DNA from: Alkalimonas sp.
GTDB taxonomy: Bacteria > Pseudomonadota > Gammaproteobacteria > Enterobacterales > Alteromonadaceae
Assembly: GCA_022565655.1 (NCBI GenBank)
Contig: JAIUMG010000105.1
Span: 1 to 10,239 of the forward strand
DNA: 10,239 nt
Direction of reading: 5' to 3'
The notes below the pieces were generated by a model, which was given only the letters and a program-made list of their open reading frames with translations, ran no database searches and was not told where the DNA came from. Below are positions 1 to 6,698 of this stretch, one piece after another (positions within the stretch are counted from its first letter, which is position 1; every line of letters starts with the position of its first letter). The translations under genes and the position numbers were made by a program.

Positions 1-716
1 TGCAACTGGCGCTGATGCCAGCTTTGCAGCTGACGACTACGCAGCTCAGGCAGCCCTTGCAAATGGCTTATCACCGCACTGCGAGCTTCATTCTGCAATG
101 CAGCCAGCTGCTGACTTAACGGGTAATGCCCACGCAGCATCATCGCCAGAATCAATACCACAGCACTTAAGGTAACCAGCAAAAACACCAGCCCGGCACT
201 GACCGAAAAAAAGCCAATAAACACACTCAGCAGCAACAGGCTGACCAATGCCACCAAAGGTGGCAGCACCAGCCGTAATACCAGACTATCCAGCTGATCC
301 AGATCAGCCGTTAAGCGGCTGAGCCAGTCGGCATTAATTTGCTGCTGTAGCTGCTCTACCGGCAATAACGCCAACCCCTGAAACAGCTGTTGCCGTAACG
401 TGGCCAGCTGTCGTAATACAGAGTCGTGGTTGTACACCCGCTCCAGATAACGGGCTACCGTGCGCCCCAGTGCAAAGAACCGGATCCCGCCACCGGGTAC
501 ATAGATATCCAGCATCAACATGACGCCAAGCGCCATGCTGGCACCGACCATAGCAGTAGCGGTAATAAACCAGCCAGATAGCCCCAGCAATGCCAAACCA
601 AAAATAGCCGTCAACCATGCCAGCAAAGCACCTAGCACGATGCGTTGTGGCTGCTTCAAGACCAATTGCTGGCACCAGAAGCGTATGGCCGTGGTGGTGC
701 CTTTAGTGCTCACCAT
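1..716 (-). CDS. cydC: CydC, cysteine/glutathione ABC exporter subunit (5' part only)
   Basis: The frame is open from the start to the left edge of the window, giving 238 codons. This is the transmembrane half of CydC; the ATPase half lies outside. CydC pairs with CydD in the inner membrane and exports cysteine and glutathione, which is needed for haem insertion into cytochrome bd. Seen: a family-typical N-terminal stretch LLGLSGWFITATAMVG, then GGGIRFFALGRTVARYLER and VYNHDSVLRQLATLR, matching the E. coli CydC layout (LSGWFLSASAVAG, R..GRYFERLVSHD). Hydrophobic helices follow around residues 150-195. The start overlaps the cydD end by 14 nt. A GGAGG sits only 2 nt from the ATG (714-716) but 5 nt from the next codon, GTG (711-713), so GTG may be the true start. 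Family assignment is firm; function is inferred from the family. Confidence 0.93.
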   Translation of the reverse strand, partial: MVSTKGTTTAIRFWCQQLVLKQPQRIVLGALLAWLTAIFGLALLGLSGWFITATAMVGASMALGVMLMLDIYVPGGGIRFFALGRTVARYLERVYNHDSVLRQLATLRQQLFQGLALLPVEQLQQQINADWLSRLTADLDQLDSLVLRLVLPPLVALVSLLLLSVFIGFFSVSAGLVFLLVTLSAVVLILAMMLRGHYPLSQQLAALQNEARSAVISHLQGLPELRSRQLQSWHQRQL

Positions 717-2424
717 GACCTCCGCCACTTTCAGTCAGAGCCAACTGGCTGTCAGCCAGCGCCTGCAAAGCCGGGTCATGGCTTACCATCACCAAAATCA
801 CACTTGGCTTTAAGTGTTGCAAAGTACGGATCACAATATCGCGGCTTATTGGGTCCAGACTGGCGGTCGGCTCATCCAGCAACACCACCGGAGTGGGCGC
901 TAACAAAACTCGGGCCAACGCCAAGCGCTGCAACTGGCCACCTGATAAACCCTGCCCCTGCTCGGTGATTGGCCGCTGCAAACCGTCCAACCGATGCTCA
1001 ATCAGCTCGGCCAACTCCAACTGCTCTAACACCACTAACATCTGCGGCTCTGTCGCAGCTGGTGCCAGTAGTCGTAAATTATCGGCCCAGCTGCCTTGCA
1101 CCAGCCAGGGTGTCTGCGGCAGATACGCAACAGCCTGCTCAGCCAGCGGCCGCTCATTAAAAGCCATACAACCGGCCTGAACCGGTACCAAACCCGCTAA
1201 GGTATGCAATAACGTGCTTTTTCCAACGCCAGAGGAGCCATGGATCAACCAACATTGTCCGCGGTTTAGTTCAACCGTTATGCCTTGCTGCAGCGCAGGT
1301 TGGCCAGGATAACCAATCGACACGCCGCTTAGCTGCAATTTGCTCTGGTTAACTAGCGAACTATCCGTCGGCTCATCGGTCATTTGCGGCATGGTCAGCG
1401 AGTTTGCTGTGAGTTGAGGTGCCAGCTGCTGCGCCGCAGCTTCAGCGGCAGCCCGGTCATGATAGAACTGAGCAAAGTTGCGCAGCGGCTGAAAAAACTC
1501 AGGCGCTAACAATAAAATAGCCAGACCACTGAACAGAGTGATCCCTTCTGCTGGCCCCCAGTTGATGGCACCAAATAAAGCAAAACCGATATAAATCGCC
1601 ACCGAAGCAATGGCAACGCTGGTGAAAAACTCCAGCACTGCAGACGATAAAAAAGCAATGCGTAGCGTTTTCATCAACACACGGCGAAAATGCTGACTGC
1701 GCTCAGCAACTTCCTGCTCTGCTGATTGCAGAGCCGAAAAGCGTCGCAACATGGTCAGGTGCTTAATACGATCAAGAAAATGACCCGCCAAACGCTGTCG
1801 AACCTGCTGGTGACGTTGGTTTAACTGCTCGGCTCCCAGACCCACCAGCACCATAAACAAAGGGATCAACGGTGCAGCAAGCAATAATAGCAACGCGGTC
1901 AGCCAATTGAGGCTAGCCACCACACCGAGGATTAATAAAGGAGACAGCACCGTTAAGTATTGCTGTGGCCAGTAACGGGAAAAATACCCATCCATGGCTT
2001 CAATATCTTCCATCCATTGGCTGGCCGCTGCCGCCGGAGATTGCTGCATCAATTGATAACCACAACCCTGCTGCCAGTGCTGCAGCAGGCCTTGACGCAA
2101 TGTCAGGCGCAGCTGAATGCTGGCTTGACCGGCTAGTCGCTCTTGCGCCCATAGCGCCACAACTCTGCAGAGCAAGGCCAGCACAATAACCGCCAACAAA
2201 GGCATTGATAACGCCTCAGACCACTGCTGGCCAGCCATAATGCCCTGTTGCAACAACCAGGCGATCCCCAACCATTGCACGATCAAAGCGGCCGTGGCCA
2301 GCATGCCGCAAGCCACCGCCAGCTGTAAGCGCCGCTTTTGCTGCTTAGCCAGCAGCTTCAATAAGGCAGCACCTGAAGCTATCGAAGCAGGCGATGATGC
2401 CGCCTGTTTTTCGGCATCACTCAC
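703..2424 (-). CDS. cydD: CydD, cysteine/glutathione ABC exporter subunit
   Basis: A 573-residue fused permease-ATPase, partner of CydC in the CydDC exporter that supplies periplasmic thiols for cytochrome bd assembly. Residues 1-330 are the membrane domain, with helices near 33-60, 70-92, 155-200 and 255-310. The stretches APLIPLFMVLVGLGAEQLN and LAPEFFQPLRNFAQFYH are characteristic of CydD. The ATPase domain is complete: Walker A GSSGVGKST (396-404, Lys402), Q-loop Gln437, signature LSGGQ (493-497), Walker B VVLLDE (513-518), D-loop SLD and switch His549. The start is a GTG placed directly after the cydB stop (TAA|GTG) with only a weak, distant GGTGG as ribosome site, so translation is probably coupled to cydB. 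The end overlaps cydC. All nucleotide-binding residues look intact. Confidence 0.96.
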   Translation of the reverse strand: MSDAEKQAASSPASIASGAALLKLLAKQQKRRLQLAVACGMLATAALIVQWLGIAWLLQQGIMAGQQWSEALSMPLLAVIVLALLCRVVALWAQERLAGQASIQLRLTLRQGLLQHWQQGCGYQLMQQSPAAAASQWMEDIEAMDGYFSRYWPQQYLTVLSPLLILGVVASLNWLTALLLLLAAPLIPLFMVLVGLGAEQLNQRHQQVRQRLAGHFLDRIKHLTMLRRFSALQSAEQEVAERSQHFRRVLMKTLRIAFLSSAVLEFFTSVAIASVAIYIGFALFGAINWGPAEGITLFSGLAILLLAPEFFQPLRNFAQFYHDRAAAEAAAQQLAPQLTANSLTMPQMTDEPTDSSLVNQSKLQLSGVSIGYPGQPALQQGITVELNRGQCWLIHGSSGVGKSTLLHTLAGLVPVQAGCMAFNERPLAEQAVAYLPQTPWLVQGSWADNLRLLAPAATEPQMLVVLEQLELAELIEHRLDGLQRPITEQGQGLSGGQLQRLALARVLLAPTPVVLLDEPTASLDPISRDIVIRTLQHLKPSVILVMVSHDPALQALADSQLALTESGGGHGEH

Positions 2425-3426
2425 TTAATGATAACCACCGGCTTTGACTTTGCCGCGAAACACCCAATAGGTCCAGGCGGTGTAGGTCAGCACGATCGGG
2501 ATGACGAACAAGAAACCCAGCAGCAAAAACAGTTGTGATTCATAAGCTGAAGCGGCATCCCATAAGGTATAATTCGGCGGCACCATGTAAGGCCATTTAC
2601 TAACCAACAACCCCAAATAGGTAAACAAAAACAGCGCCATCGTTGCCACAAAAGGCATGCCTTCTTGCTGTTTTCGTACCGAGGTGAAAATCACATAGGC
2701 TGAATACAGTGCCAGTAGCGGCAACAACCAGATGGGAGTGACACCACTAAACCAACGTTCTTTGACGAATGGATCAACAAAGGGCGTGTAAACACTGATC
2801 ACCGCAAACACAACCAACACCGCCAGCAATAATCGAGGAGCTAGTTTGTAGGCCCACTGCTGCACGTCACCCTCGGATTTCATGATCAACCAAGTACACC
2901 CCAACAAGGCGTAACCGGCTACCAGGCCAAGCCCGGTGATCACCGTAAAGGGCGTTAGCCAATCAAAAGCACCGCCAACATAGCGGAAATTTTCTGTATT
3001 AAAGCCTTGAATGTAAGCACCGACTACCGCACCTTGGGCAAAAGCCGCCACAGTCGAGCCACCAGCAAAGGCCCAGTTCCACAGATACTTGGATGTTTTG
3101 GCTTTAAAACGAAACTCAAACGCCACACCACGAAAGATTAGCCCGGCTAACAGTAAGAAGACACCGATGTATAACGCCGGCAGAAATACCGAGTACACCA
3201 ATGGAAATGCAGCCAGCAACCCAGCGCCGCCCAGCACCAGCCAGGTTTCATTGCCATCCCAAACTGGTGCTACCGAATTCATCATCACATCGCGATGATG
3301 CTCATCGGGCGCGAAAGGAAATAAAATCCCCTGCCCCAAATCAAAGCCATCCATCAGCACATACATCATCACGCCAAAGGCAATAATACTGGCCCAAATT
3401 AAGGTTAAATCAAATGGCTGTTCCAT
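2425..3426 (-). CDS. cydB: Cytochrome bd quinol oxidase subunit II (CioB-like CydB)
   Basis: A 333-residue polytopic membrane protein, subunit II of the bd oxidase. Its length fits the CioB branch (about 335 residues) rather than E. coli CydB (379). Family motifs are seen near the N-terminus: MDGFDLG (25-31) and NSVAPVWDGNETWL (50-63), matching the conserved TDGFDMG and NSIAPHWDGNQVWL of E. coli CydB. The C-terminus has YTAWTYWVFRGK. It contributes to the oxidase fold and the proton/oxygen routes; the haems are bound by CydA. The start ATG overlaps the cydA stop by one base (TAATG), with a good AAGGAG site inside the end of cydA, so translation is coupled. cydD begins at the very next base, leaving no room for a cydX-type small subunit at its usual place. 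Confidence 0.96.
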   Translation of the reverse strand: MEQPFDLTLIWASIIAFGVMMYVLMDGFDLGQGILFPFAPDEHHRDVMMNSVAPVWDGNETWLVLGGAGLLAAFPLVYSVFLPALYIGVFLLLAGLIFRGVAFEFRFKAKTSKYLWNWAFAGGSTVAAFAQGAVVGAYIQGFNTENFRYVGGAFDWLTPFTVITGLGLVAGYALLGCTWLIMKSEGDVQQWAYKLAPRLLLAVLVVFAVISVYTPFVDPFVKERWFSGVTPIWLLPLLALYSAYVIFTSVRKQQEGMPFVATMALFLFTYLGLLVSKWPYMVPPNYTLWDAASAYESQLFLLLGFLFVIPIVLTYTAWTYWVFRGKVKAGGYH

Positions 3427-4823
3427 TAGTTATCTCCTTCCATGCTAACGTGAGCGGCAGAGAAGGGACGCTTGGCACGCTCCACTTCTTCTTGTTCGTG
3501 CGGTGCGTTGGCTTTTTCGATACCACCACGAAATACTTTCAGCAAATAGTACACACCAGAGCTAAACACCAGCGCATACACTACGATGTAACCAATCAGG
3601 GTGAATAGCGCCATCCCCCCGGTTAATGAGGGCGTTAATCCCTCAGCATGGGTCATTTGCTCATAAATCAGCCAGGGTGCTCTGCCAGCCTCTGTCACAA
3701 CCCAGCCTGCCAGCACGGCAATAAAGGGGCTCAGGCTCATCCAGCGAAGCCCTTGCAGAAATGCACGAGACTGCATGTAGTTGCGCTTATAACGCAGCAC
3801 TAACCCCCATACAGCAAACACCACCATCAACAGACCCATCGCGACCATAATGCGGAACGACCAGAACACAATAAACACTGGCGGTTGCATGGCAGGCTCG
3901 ACCTCGTTTAAGCCTGGCACTTCGCCATCCCAGTCATGAGTCAGTATGTAGCTGGCCAGCTTGGGAATTTTCACTTCAAAATGATTGGTTTGTGCGGCTT
4001 GGTCCGGGATGGCAAACAACAACAACGGCACCCCAGTGTCGGTTTCCCAGTTGCCTTCCATCGCCGCCACTTTCACGGGTTGATGCTCTAACGTATTTAA
4101 ACCGTGCAAGTCACCGACCACCACCTGCATTGGCGCCAGGATCAATAACATCCACAACGAAATAGACAACGCCTTGCGGTTGGTTTCCATTTCACGTTTT
4201 TGCAAAATAAACCAAGCACTCACGCCAGCAACCACTAAAGCAGCGGTCAGGAAAGAAGCCAATGCCATGTGCAAAAAGCGATAACCAAAGGACGCCGTGA
4301 AGAGCGCTTCACTCCAGGACACCACATGATACATACCCTCACGCAGCTCCAGGCCCCCTGGGGTTTGCATTAATGAGTTGGCCGATAAAATCCAGAAGGA
4401 GGAAATAAAGGTGCCCAGAGCAACCATGATGGCAGCAAACAAGTGCACACCTTGTGGCACTTTGTCACGGCCAAACAGCAAGACCCCGAGAAAAGCAGCT
4501 TCCAGGAAGAAAGCGGTGACCACCTCGTAACTGAGCACCGGCCCCAGGAAGTTCGCCGTAGCGTAAGAAAAGTTACTCCAGTTGGTGCCAAACTGAAACG
4601 ACATCACTATGCCCGAGACCACCCCCATGCCAAACACCACAGCAAACACCTGGATCCAGAACTTGGACAATTGCTGCCACATCGGATTGCCGGTTTTAAA
4701 TGACAACGCCTCCAGTACGGCGATAAAGCTGGCTAAGCCAATGGTAAACACCGGAAAAATGGCATGAAAGCACACCACAAACGCAAACTGAATACGTGAT
4801 AACAGCAGCGGATCCAACTCCAT
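3426..4823 (-). CDS. cydA: Cytochrome bd quinol oxidase subunit I (CioA-like CydA)
   Basis: A 465-residue integral membrane protein that oxidises quinol and reduces O2 to water at the haem b558/b595/d centres. By alignment from memory with E. coli CydA the key residues are present: His20 (E. coli H19, high-spin haem ligand), Glu100 and Glu108 (E99, E107), His185 and Met326 (b558 ligands H186, M393), Glu378 in TEAGRAPW (E445), and quinol-loop Lys251 and Glu256 in KVAAMEGNWE. The quinol loop is short: VGDLHGLNTLEHQPVK leads quickly to FWSFRIMVAMG, with none of the roughly 60-residue insertion of E. coli CydA. This is the cyanide-insensitive CioA type. The ATG is preceded by AGGAG at a spacing of about 7 nt. 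First gene of the operon; a candidate promoter lies about 75 bp upstream. Confidence 0.97.
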   Translation of the reverse strand: MELDPLLLSRIQFAFVVCFHAIFPVFTIGLASFIAVLEALSFKTGNPMWQQLSKFWIQVFAVVFGMGVVSGIVMSFQFGTNWSNFSYATANFLGPVLSYEVVTAFFLEAAFLGVLLFGRDKVPQGVHLFAAIMVALGTFISSFWILSANSLMQTPGGLELREGMYHVVSWSEALFTASFGYRFLHMALASFLTAALVVAGVSAWFILQKREMETNRKALSISLWMLLILAPMQVVVGDLHGLNTLEHQPVKVAAMEGNWETDTGVPLLLFAIPDQAAQTNHFEVKIPKLASYILTHDWDGEVPGLNEVEPAMQPPVFIVFWSFRIMVAMGLLMVVFAVWGLVLRYKRNYMQSRAFLQGLRWMSLSPFIAVLAGWVVTEAGRAPWLIYEQMTHAEGLTPSLTGGMALFTLIGYIVVYALVFSSGVYYLLKVFRGGIEKANAPHEQEEVERAKRPFSAAHVSMEGDN

Positions 4824-5052
4824 AGCAACTCTCCTGACAAAATATCATTGCAAAACCCCTGCCAATTTTCTAATACAGGGACGGATTTTAGTCCTGATTT
4901 ATAGCATACATTAATTACATTAACTTTTTCTTATGAAACAGTGCGGCATAATGTCGCAGATCAATAAAACAGCAGCTTTAGGACTGGTACTGCAGCCAAA
5001 AACCAGCTACTTTGATATTAGGTATTTCTAATTAAATGTAGGTATTCTTCAG
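4824..5052. promoter_or_regulatory. Divergent intergenic control region, cydA / DUF2892-sqr
   Basis: This 229-bp AT-rich gap separates the leftward oxidase operon from the rightward sulfide operon. No open frame of note is present. It holds an extended -10-like site for cydA, overlapping inverted repeats in the cydA leader (4857-4896), a dyad CTGGT-N13-ACCAG (4984-5006) and direct repeats of TAGGTA. A CATAAT at 4947-4952 could be a rightward -10, but no convincing -35 accompanies it. No full FNR/ANR box was seen. Confidence 0.6.
4898..4906 (-). promoter_or_regulatory. Candidate extended -10 for the cydABDC operon
   Basis: Read on the minus strand the site is TGCTATAAA: TATAAA differs from TATAAT at one base and is preceded by TG at the extended -10 position. 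The -35 region is poor, which an extended -10 can tolerate. It would give a leader of about 65-70 nt before the cydA ATG. This is inference from consensus match only. Confidence 0.4.
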
Positions 5053-5071
5053 ATGAAAGCAAATGTAGGTA
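5019..5071 (+). repeat. Three TAGGTA direct repeats around the DUF2892 gene start
   Basis: TAGGTA occurs at 5019-5024, 5039-5044 and 5066-5071. The first two extend to TAGGTATT and are 20 bp apart, close to two helical turns. The second and third extend to AAATGTAGGTA (5034-5044 and 5061-5071), 27 bp apart, with the third inside the first codons of the gene. They could be operator half-sites or a small duplication; the second also supplies the only AGG near the start codon. Confidence 0.45.
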
Positions 5072-5244
5072 ATGTAGATAAAATCATTCGCATGCTAGCC
5101 GGAATTGTGTTGATTGTTTTGGCCGCTTTAGGGGTGATTGGGCTTTGGGGTTTGGTCGGTGTAGTGCCCTTACTTACCGGGCTCTTTAATACCTGCCCTG
5201 CATACAGCCTGTTCGGAATTTCGACTTGCAAAACAAAAGTCTGA
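5053..5244 (+). CDS. YgaP-like small membrane protein (DUF2892)
   Basis: A 63-residue protein with the DUF2892 pattern: N-terminal NVGNVDKIIRMLAGIVL, a hydrophobic hairpin (about 14-32 and 33-46) and a C-terminal CPAYSLFGISTC. In E. coli YgaP this hairpin is fused to a rhodanese domain and is linked to sulfur transfer in the inner membrane; here it stands alone. The two Cys (48 and 59) are in the family positions. It is followed after 70 bp by sulfide:quinone oxidoreductase, which supports a sulfur-related role. The biochemical role of stand-alone DUF2892 proteins is not settled. The start ATG has only a weak AGG about 10 nt upstream, but the family N-terminus fits it. Confidence 0.85.
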   Translation: MKANVGNVDKIIRMLAGIVLIVLAALGVIGLWGLVGVVPLLTGLFNTCPAYSLFGISTCKTKV

Positions 5245-5270
5245 TGGCAACGTCGCCGCAGTCCTTTGAT

Positions 5271-5289
5271 GCTCTGGTAACGCCAGCGC
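5271..5289 (+). other. Small hairpin between the DUF2892 gene and sqr
   Basis: CTGG (5274-5277) pairs with CCAG (5283-5286) around a 5-nt loop, and GC/GC pairs extend it past one mismatch. No T-run follows, so it is unlikely to be a terminator; it might affect mRNA processing or stability. Weak structure. Confidence 0.3.
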
Positions 5290-5305
5290 GTTGTTGAGCT
5301 TCTTC

Positions 5306-5309
5306 GGAG
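5306..5309 (+). promoter_or_regulatory. Ribosome binding site fixing the sqr start
   Basis: GGAG lies 5 nt before the ATG at 5315. It favours that ATG over the in-frame TTG at 5291, which would place this site inside the coding region. Confidence 0.7.
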
Positions 5310-5314
5310 TCTAT

Positions 5315-6631
5315 ATGAATCAAGTACCCTCCTTGCCCCTTCGTCGCAAACTGCTGCTGAGCCTGGCCGCCGGGGCAACCCTTGCATCACCGGCAGGCTT
5401 ACTGGCTAAGCCTTTGTATAGTAAGGCCCGCATTGTCATTCTTGGAGCTGGCGCGGCAGGAACAGCCATGGCTAACCGCCTTCGTCGCAGCTTACCCTCT
5501 GCTTCCATCACGTTAATTGGTGCACGAGCTCAGCATCACTACCAGCCTGGTTACACCATGATTGCTTCTGGCCTATGGTCACCGCAAAAAGTACTGTCTA
5601 ATACCGGGCAATGGCTCAGCAAAGGCATAGATTGGCTGCCCGAAGATGTTGCAGTCATTGATCCGCTTCAACAGCAGCTAAACCTGACCAACCAGCAACA
5701 AATTGGCTACGACCTACTGGTGGTCGCCACTGGTTGCCAGCTTAATTATCATCAAATCGATGGCTTCAAGCCTGAGTTGATTGGCCAGCACGGCATTGGT
5801 AGTGTCTATGCTGGGCCAGACGGAGCAAAAGCCACCAGTGAGCAAATCGATGCACTGATTACGCAAGGGGAAGGCCGGGCCTTGTTTACCCTGAGTGATA
5901 CACCAATCAAGTGCGCCGGCGCACCGCTGAAAATGACCTTTACCACCTTATCTCGTCTGGAGAAAAGCGGCCAACGTGAACAATTTCAGCTGGATTTTTT
6001 CAGCCCTTACCACAATCGGGTTTTTGCGGTACCAACCTACAATGATTTTGTCCTGAAGCGCTGGCAGGAACAACAGGTCGGCTTTTATGATCAGCGCCGA
6101 TTAACCGGGCTCGATGCCTCAGCAAAACGGGCCTGGTTTCAGCATAGCGATGGCACCATCCAACAAGAAGACTACGATTTTATTCATGTGGTACCGCCAA
6201 TGAGCGCGTCCGATGTGATCCGCCAATCGGACCTGGTCTGGCAAAATGGCTCCTTTGCCAACGACTGGCTCGAAGTCGATCAATACAGCTTACAGCACCG
6301 GCGTTACCCGAATGTGTTTGGGGTCGGCGATGTCATAGGCACGCCCTTCGGCAAAACCGCAGCCAGTGTAAAAATGCAAGCTCCGGTGGCTGAAACCAAT
6401 ATACTGGCTTACCTTTCCGGCCAGCCTTTAACCGCTCGCTACAACGGCTACACATCCTGTCCGTTGATCACCAGCATTGGCCGGGCCATCCTGTCGGAGT
6501 TTGGCTACGAAGGCAAGCTCATGCCTTCTTTTAGCTTCATCGACCCAACCGAGGAGTCCTGGTTGGTGTGGTTGATGAAAGAACAGATGTTGCAACCTGC
6601 CTATAACGCCATGCTGCATGGCAAAGTTTAA
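5315..6631 (+). CDS. sqr: Sulfide:quinone oxidoreductase, type II (SQOR-like), probably exported
   Basis: A 438-residue FAD enzyme that oxidises sulfide to a persulfide and passes electrons to the quinone pool at the membrane. Seen: FAD-binding GAGAAG (44-49) after a hydrophobic strand, the second site VFGVGD (334-339), and the two redox cysteines in PIKCAGAPLK (Cys200) and YTSCPLIT (Cys382). The phrases HVVPPMSASDV, LQHRRYPNVFG and YNGYTSCPL closely match human mitochondrial SQOR. The third Cys of type I SQRs is absent (a GSVY segment there), so type II is preferred. An additional Cys141 lies in VVATGCQ. The C-terminal ELSWLVWLMKE-like region (residues about 412-430) probably anchors it to the membrane. 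The N-terminus PLRRKLLLSLAAGATLA, then LLA-K at 29-32, looks like a twin-arginine signal (Arg10-Arg11), pointing to the periplasmic face. Start chosen by ribosome site. Confidence 0.92.
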   Translation: MNQVPSLPLRRKLLLSLAAGATLASPAGLLAKPLYSKARIVILGAGAAGTAMANRLRRSLPSASITLIGARAQHHYQPGYTMIASGLWSPQKVLSNTGQWLSKGIDWLPEDVAVIDPLQQQLNLTNQQQIGYDLLVVATGCQLNYHQIDGFKPELIGQHGIGSVYAGPDGAKATSEQIDALITQGEGRALFTLSDTPIKCAGAPLKMTFTTLSRLEKSGQREQFQLDFFSPYHNRVFAVPTYNDFVLKRWQEQQVGFYDQRRLTGLDASAKRAWFQHSDGTIQQEDYDFIHVVPPMSASDVIRQSDLVWQNGSFANDWLEVDQYSLQHRRYPNVFGVGDVIGTPFGKTAASVKMQAPVAETNILAYLSGQPLTARYNGYTSCPLITSIGRAILSEFGYEGKLMPSFSFIDPTEESWLVWLMKEQMLQPAYNAMLHGKV

Positions 6632-6698
6632 AGGAACTTCCCTATGAGTCTTAACGGAATAAAGTTTAAAGGAACTTCCCTATGAGTATTGACGGAAT
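6623..6698 (+). repeat. 38-bp tandem duplication of a translation start region
   Basis: Copy 1 is 6623-6660 and copy 2 is 6661-6698, directly abutting, with two mismatches (C/A and A/G, both after the ATG). Each unit starts AAAGTTTAAAGGAAC and carries a ribosome site, an ATG and the first codons of the downstream gene. Copy 1 also holds the last two codons and stop of sqr. The unit is not a multiple of three, so the two ATGs are in different frames. Confidence 0.97.
6644..6685 (+). CDS. 13-codon open frame created by the duplication (possible leader peptide)
   Basis: The ATG of repeat copy 1 has the same AAAGGAA ribosome site as the real gene and opens a frame encoding MSLNGIKFKGTSL. Its TGA stop (6683-6685) overlaps the ATG of the next gene (6682-6684) as ATGA, the classic layout for coupled reinitiation. 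No known family applies. It may be translated, but nothing in the sequence shows that the peptide itself matters; it could be a simple by-product of the duplication. Confidence 0.4.
   Translation: MSLNGIKFKGTSL

Noticed and set aside
334..675. Open frames of about 60-113 codons on both strands within the cyd, sqr, HD-GYP and cheV genes (for example this one)
   Set aside because: They lie in other frames of clearly identified genes, lack family features and have no ribosome sites.
4951..4966. FNR/ANR-like half-site (ATCAAT after a 4-nt gap) in the divergent region
   Set aside because: Only the right half fits; the left half is ATGTC rather than TTGAT, so it is not a credible full box.
4981..4993. 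Sigma-54-like GG...GC pair upstream of the sulfide operon, of interest because some sqr genes are sigma-54 dependent
   Set aside because: GG and GC are separated by 9 nt instead of 10, and the flanking consensus bases do not match.
5291..5314. N-terminal extension of SQR from the TTG at 5291
   Set aside because: The added 8 residues contain the ribosome site and precede the twin-arginine signal; the ATG at 5315 fits better.
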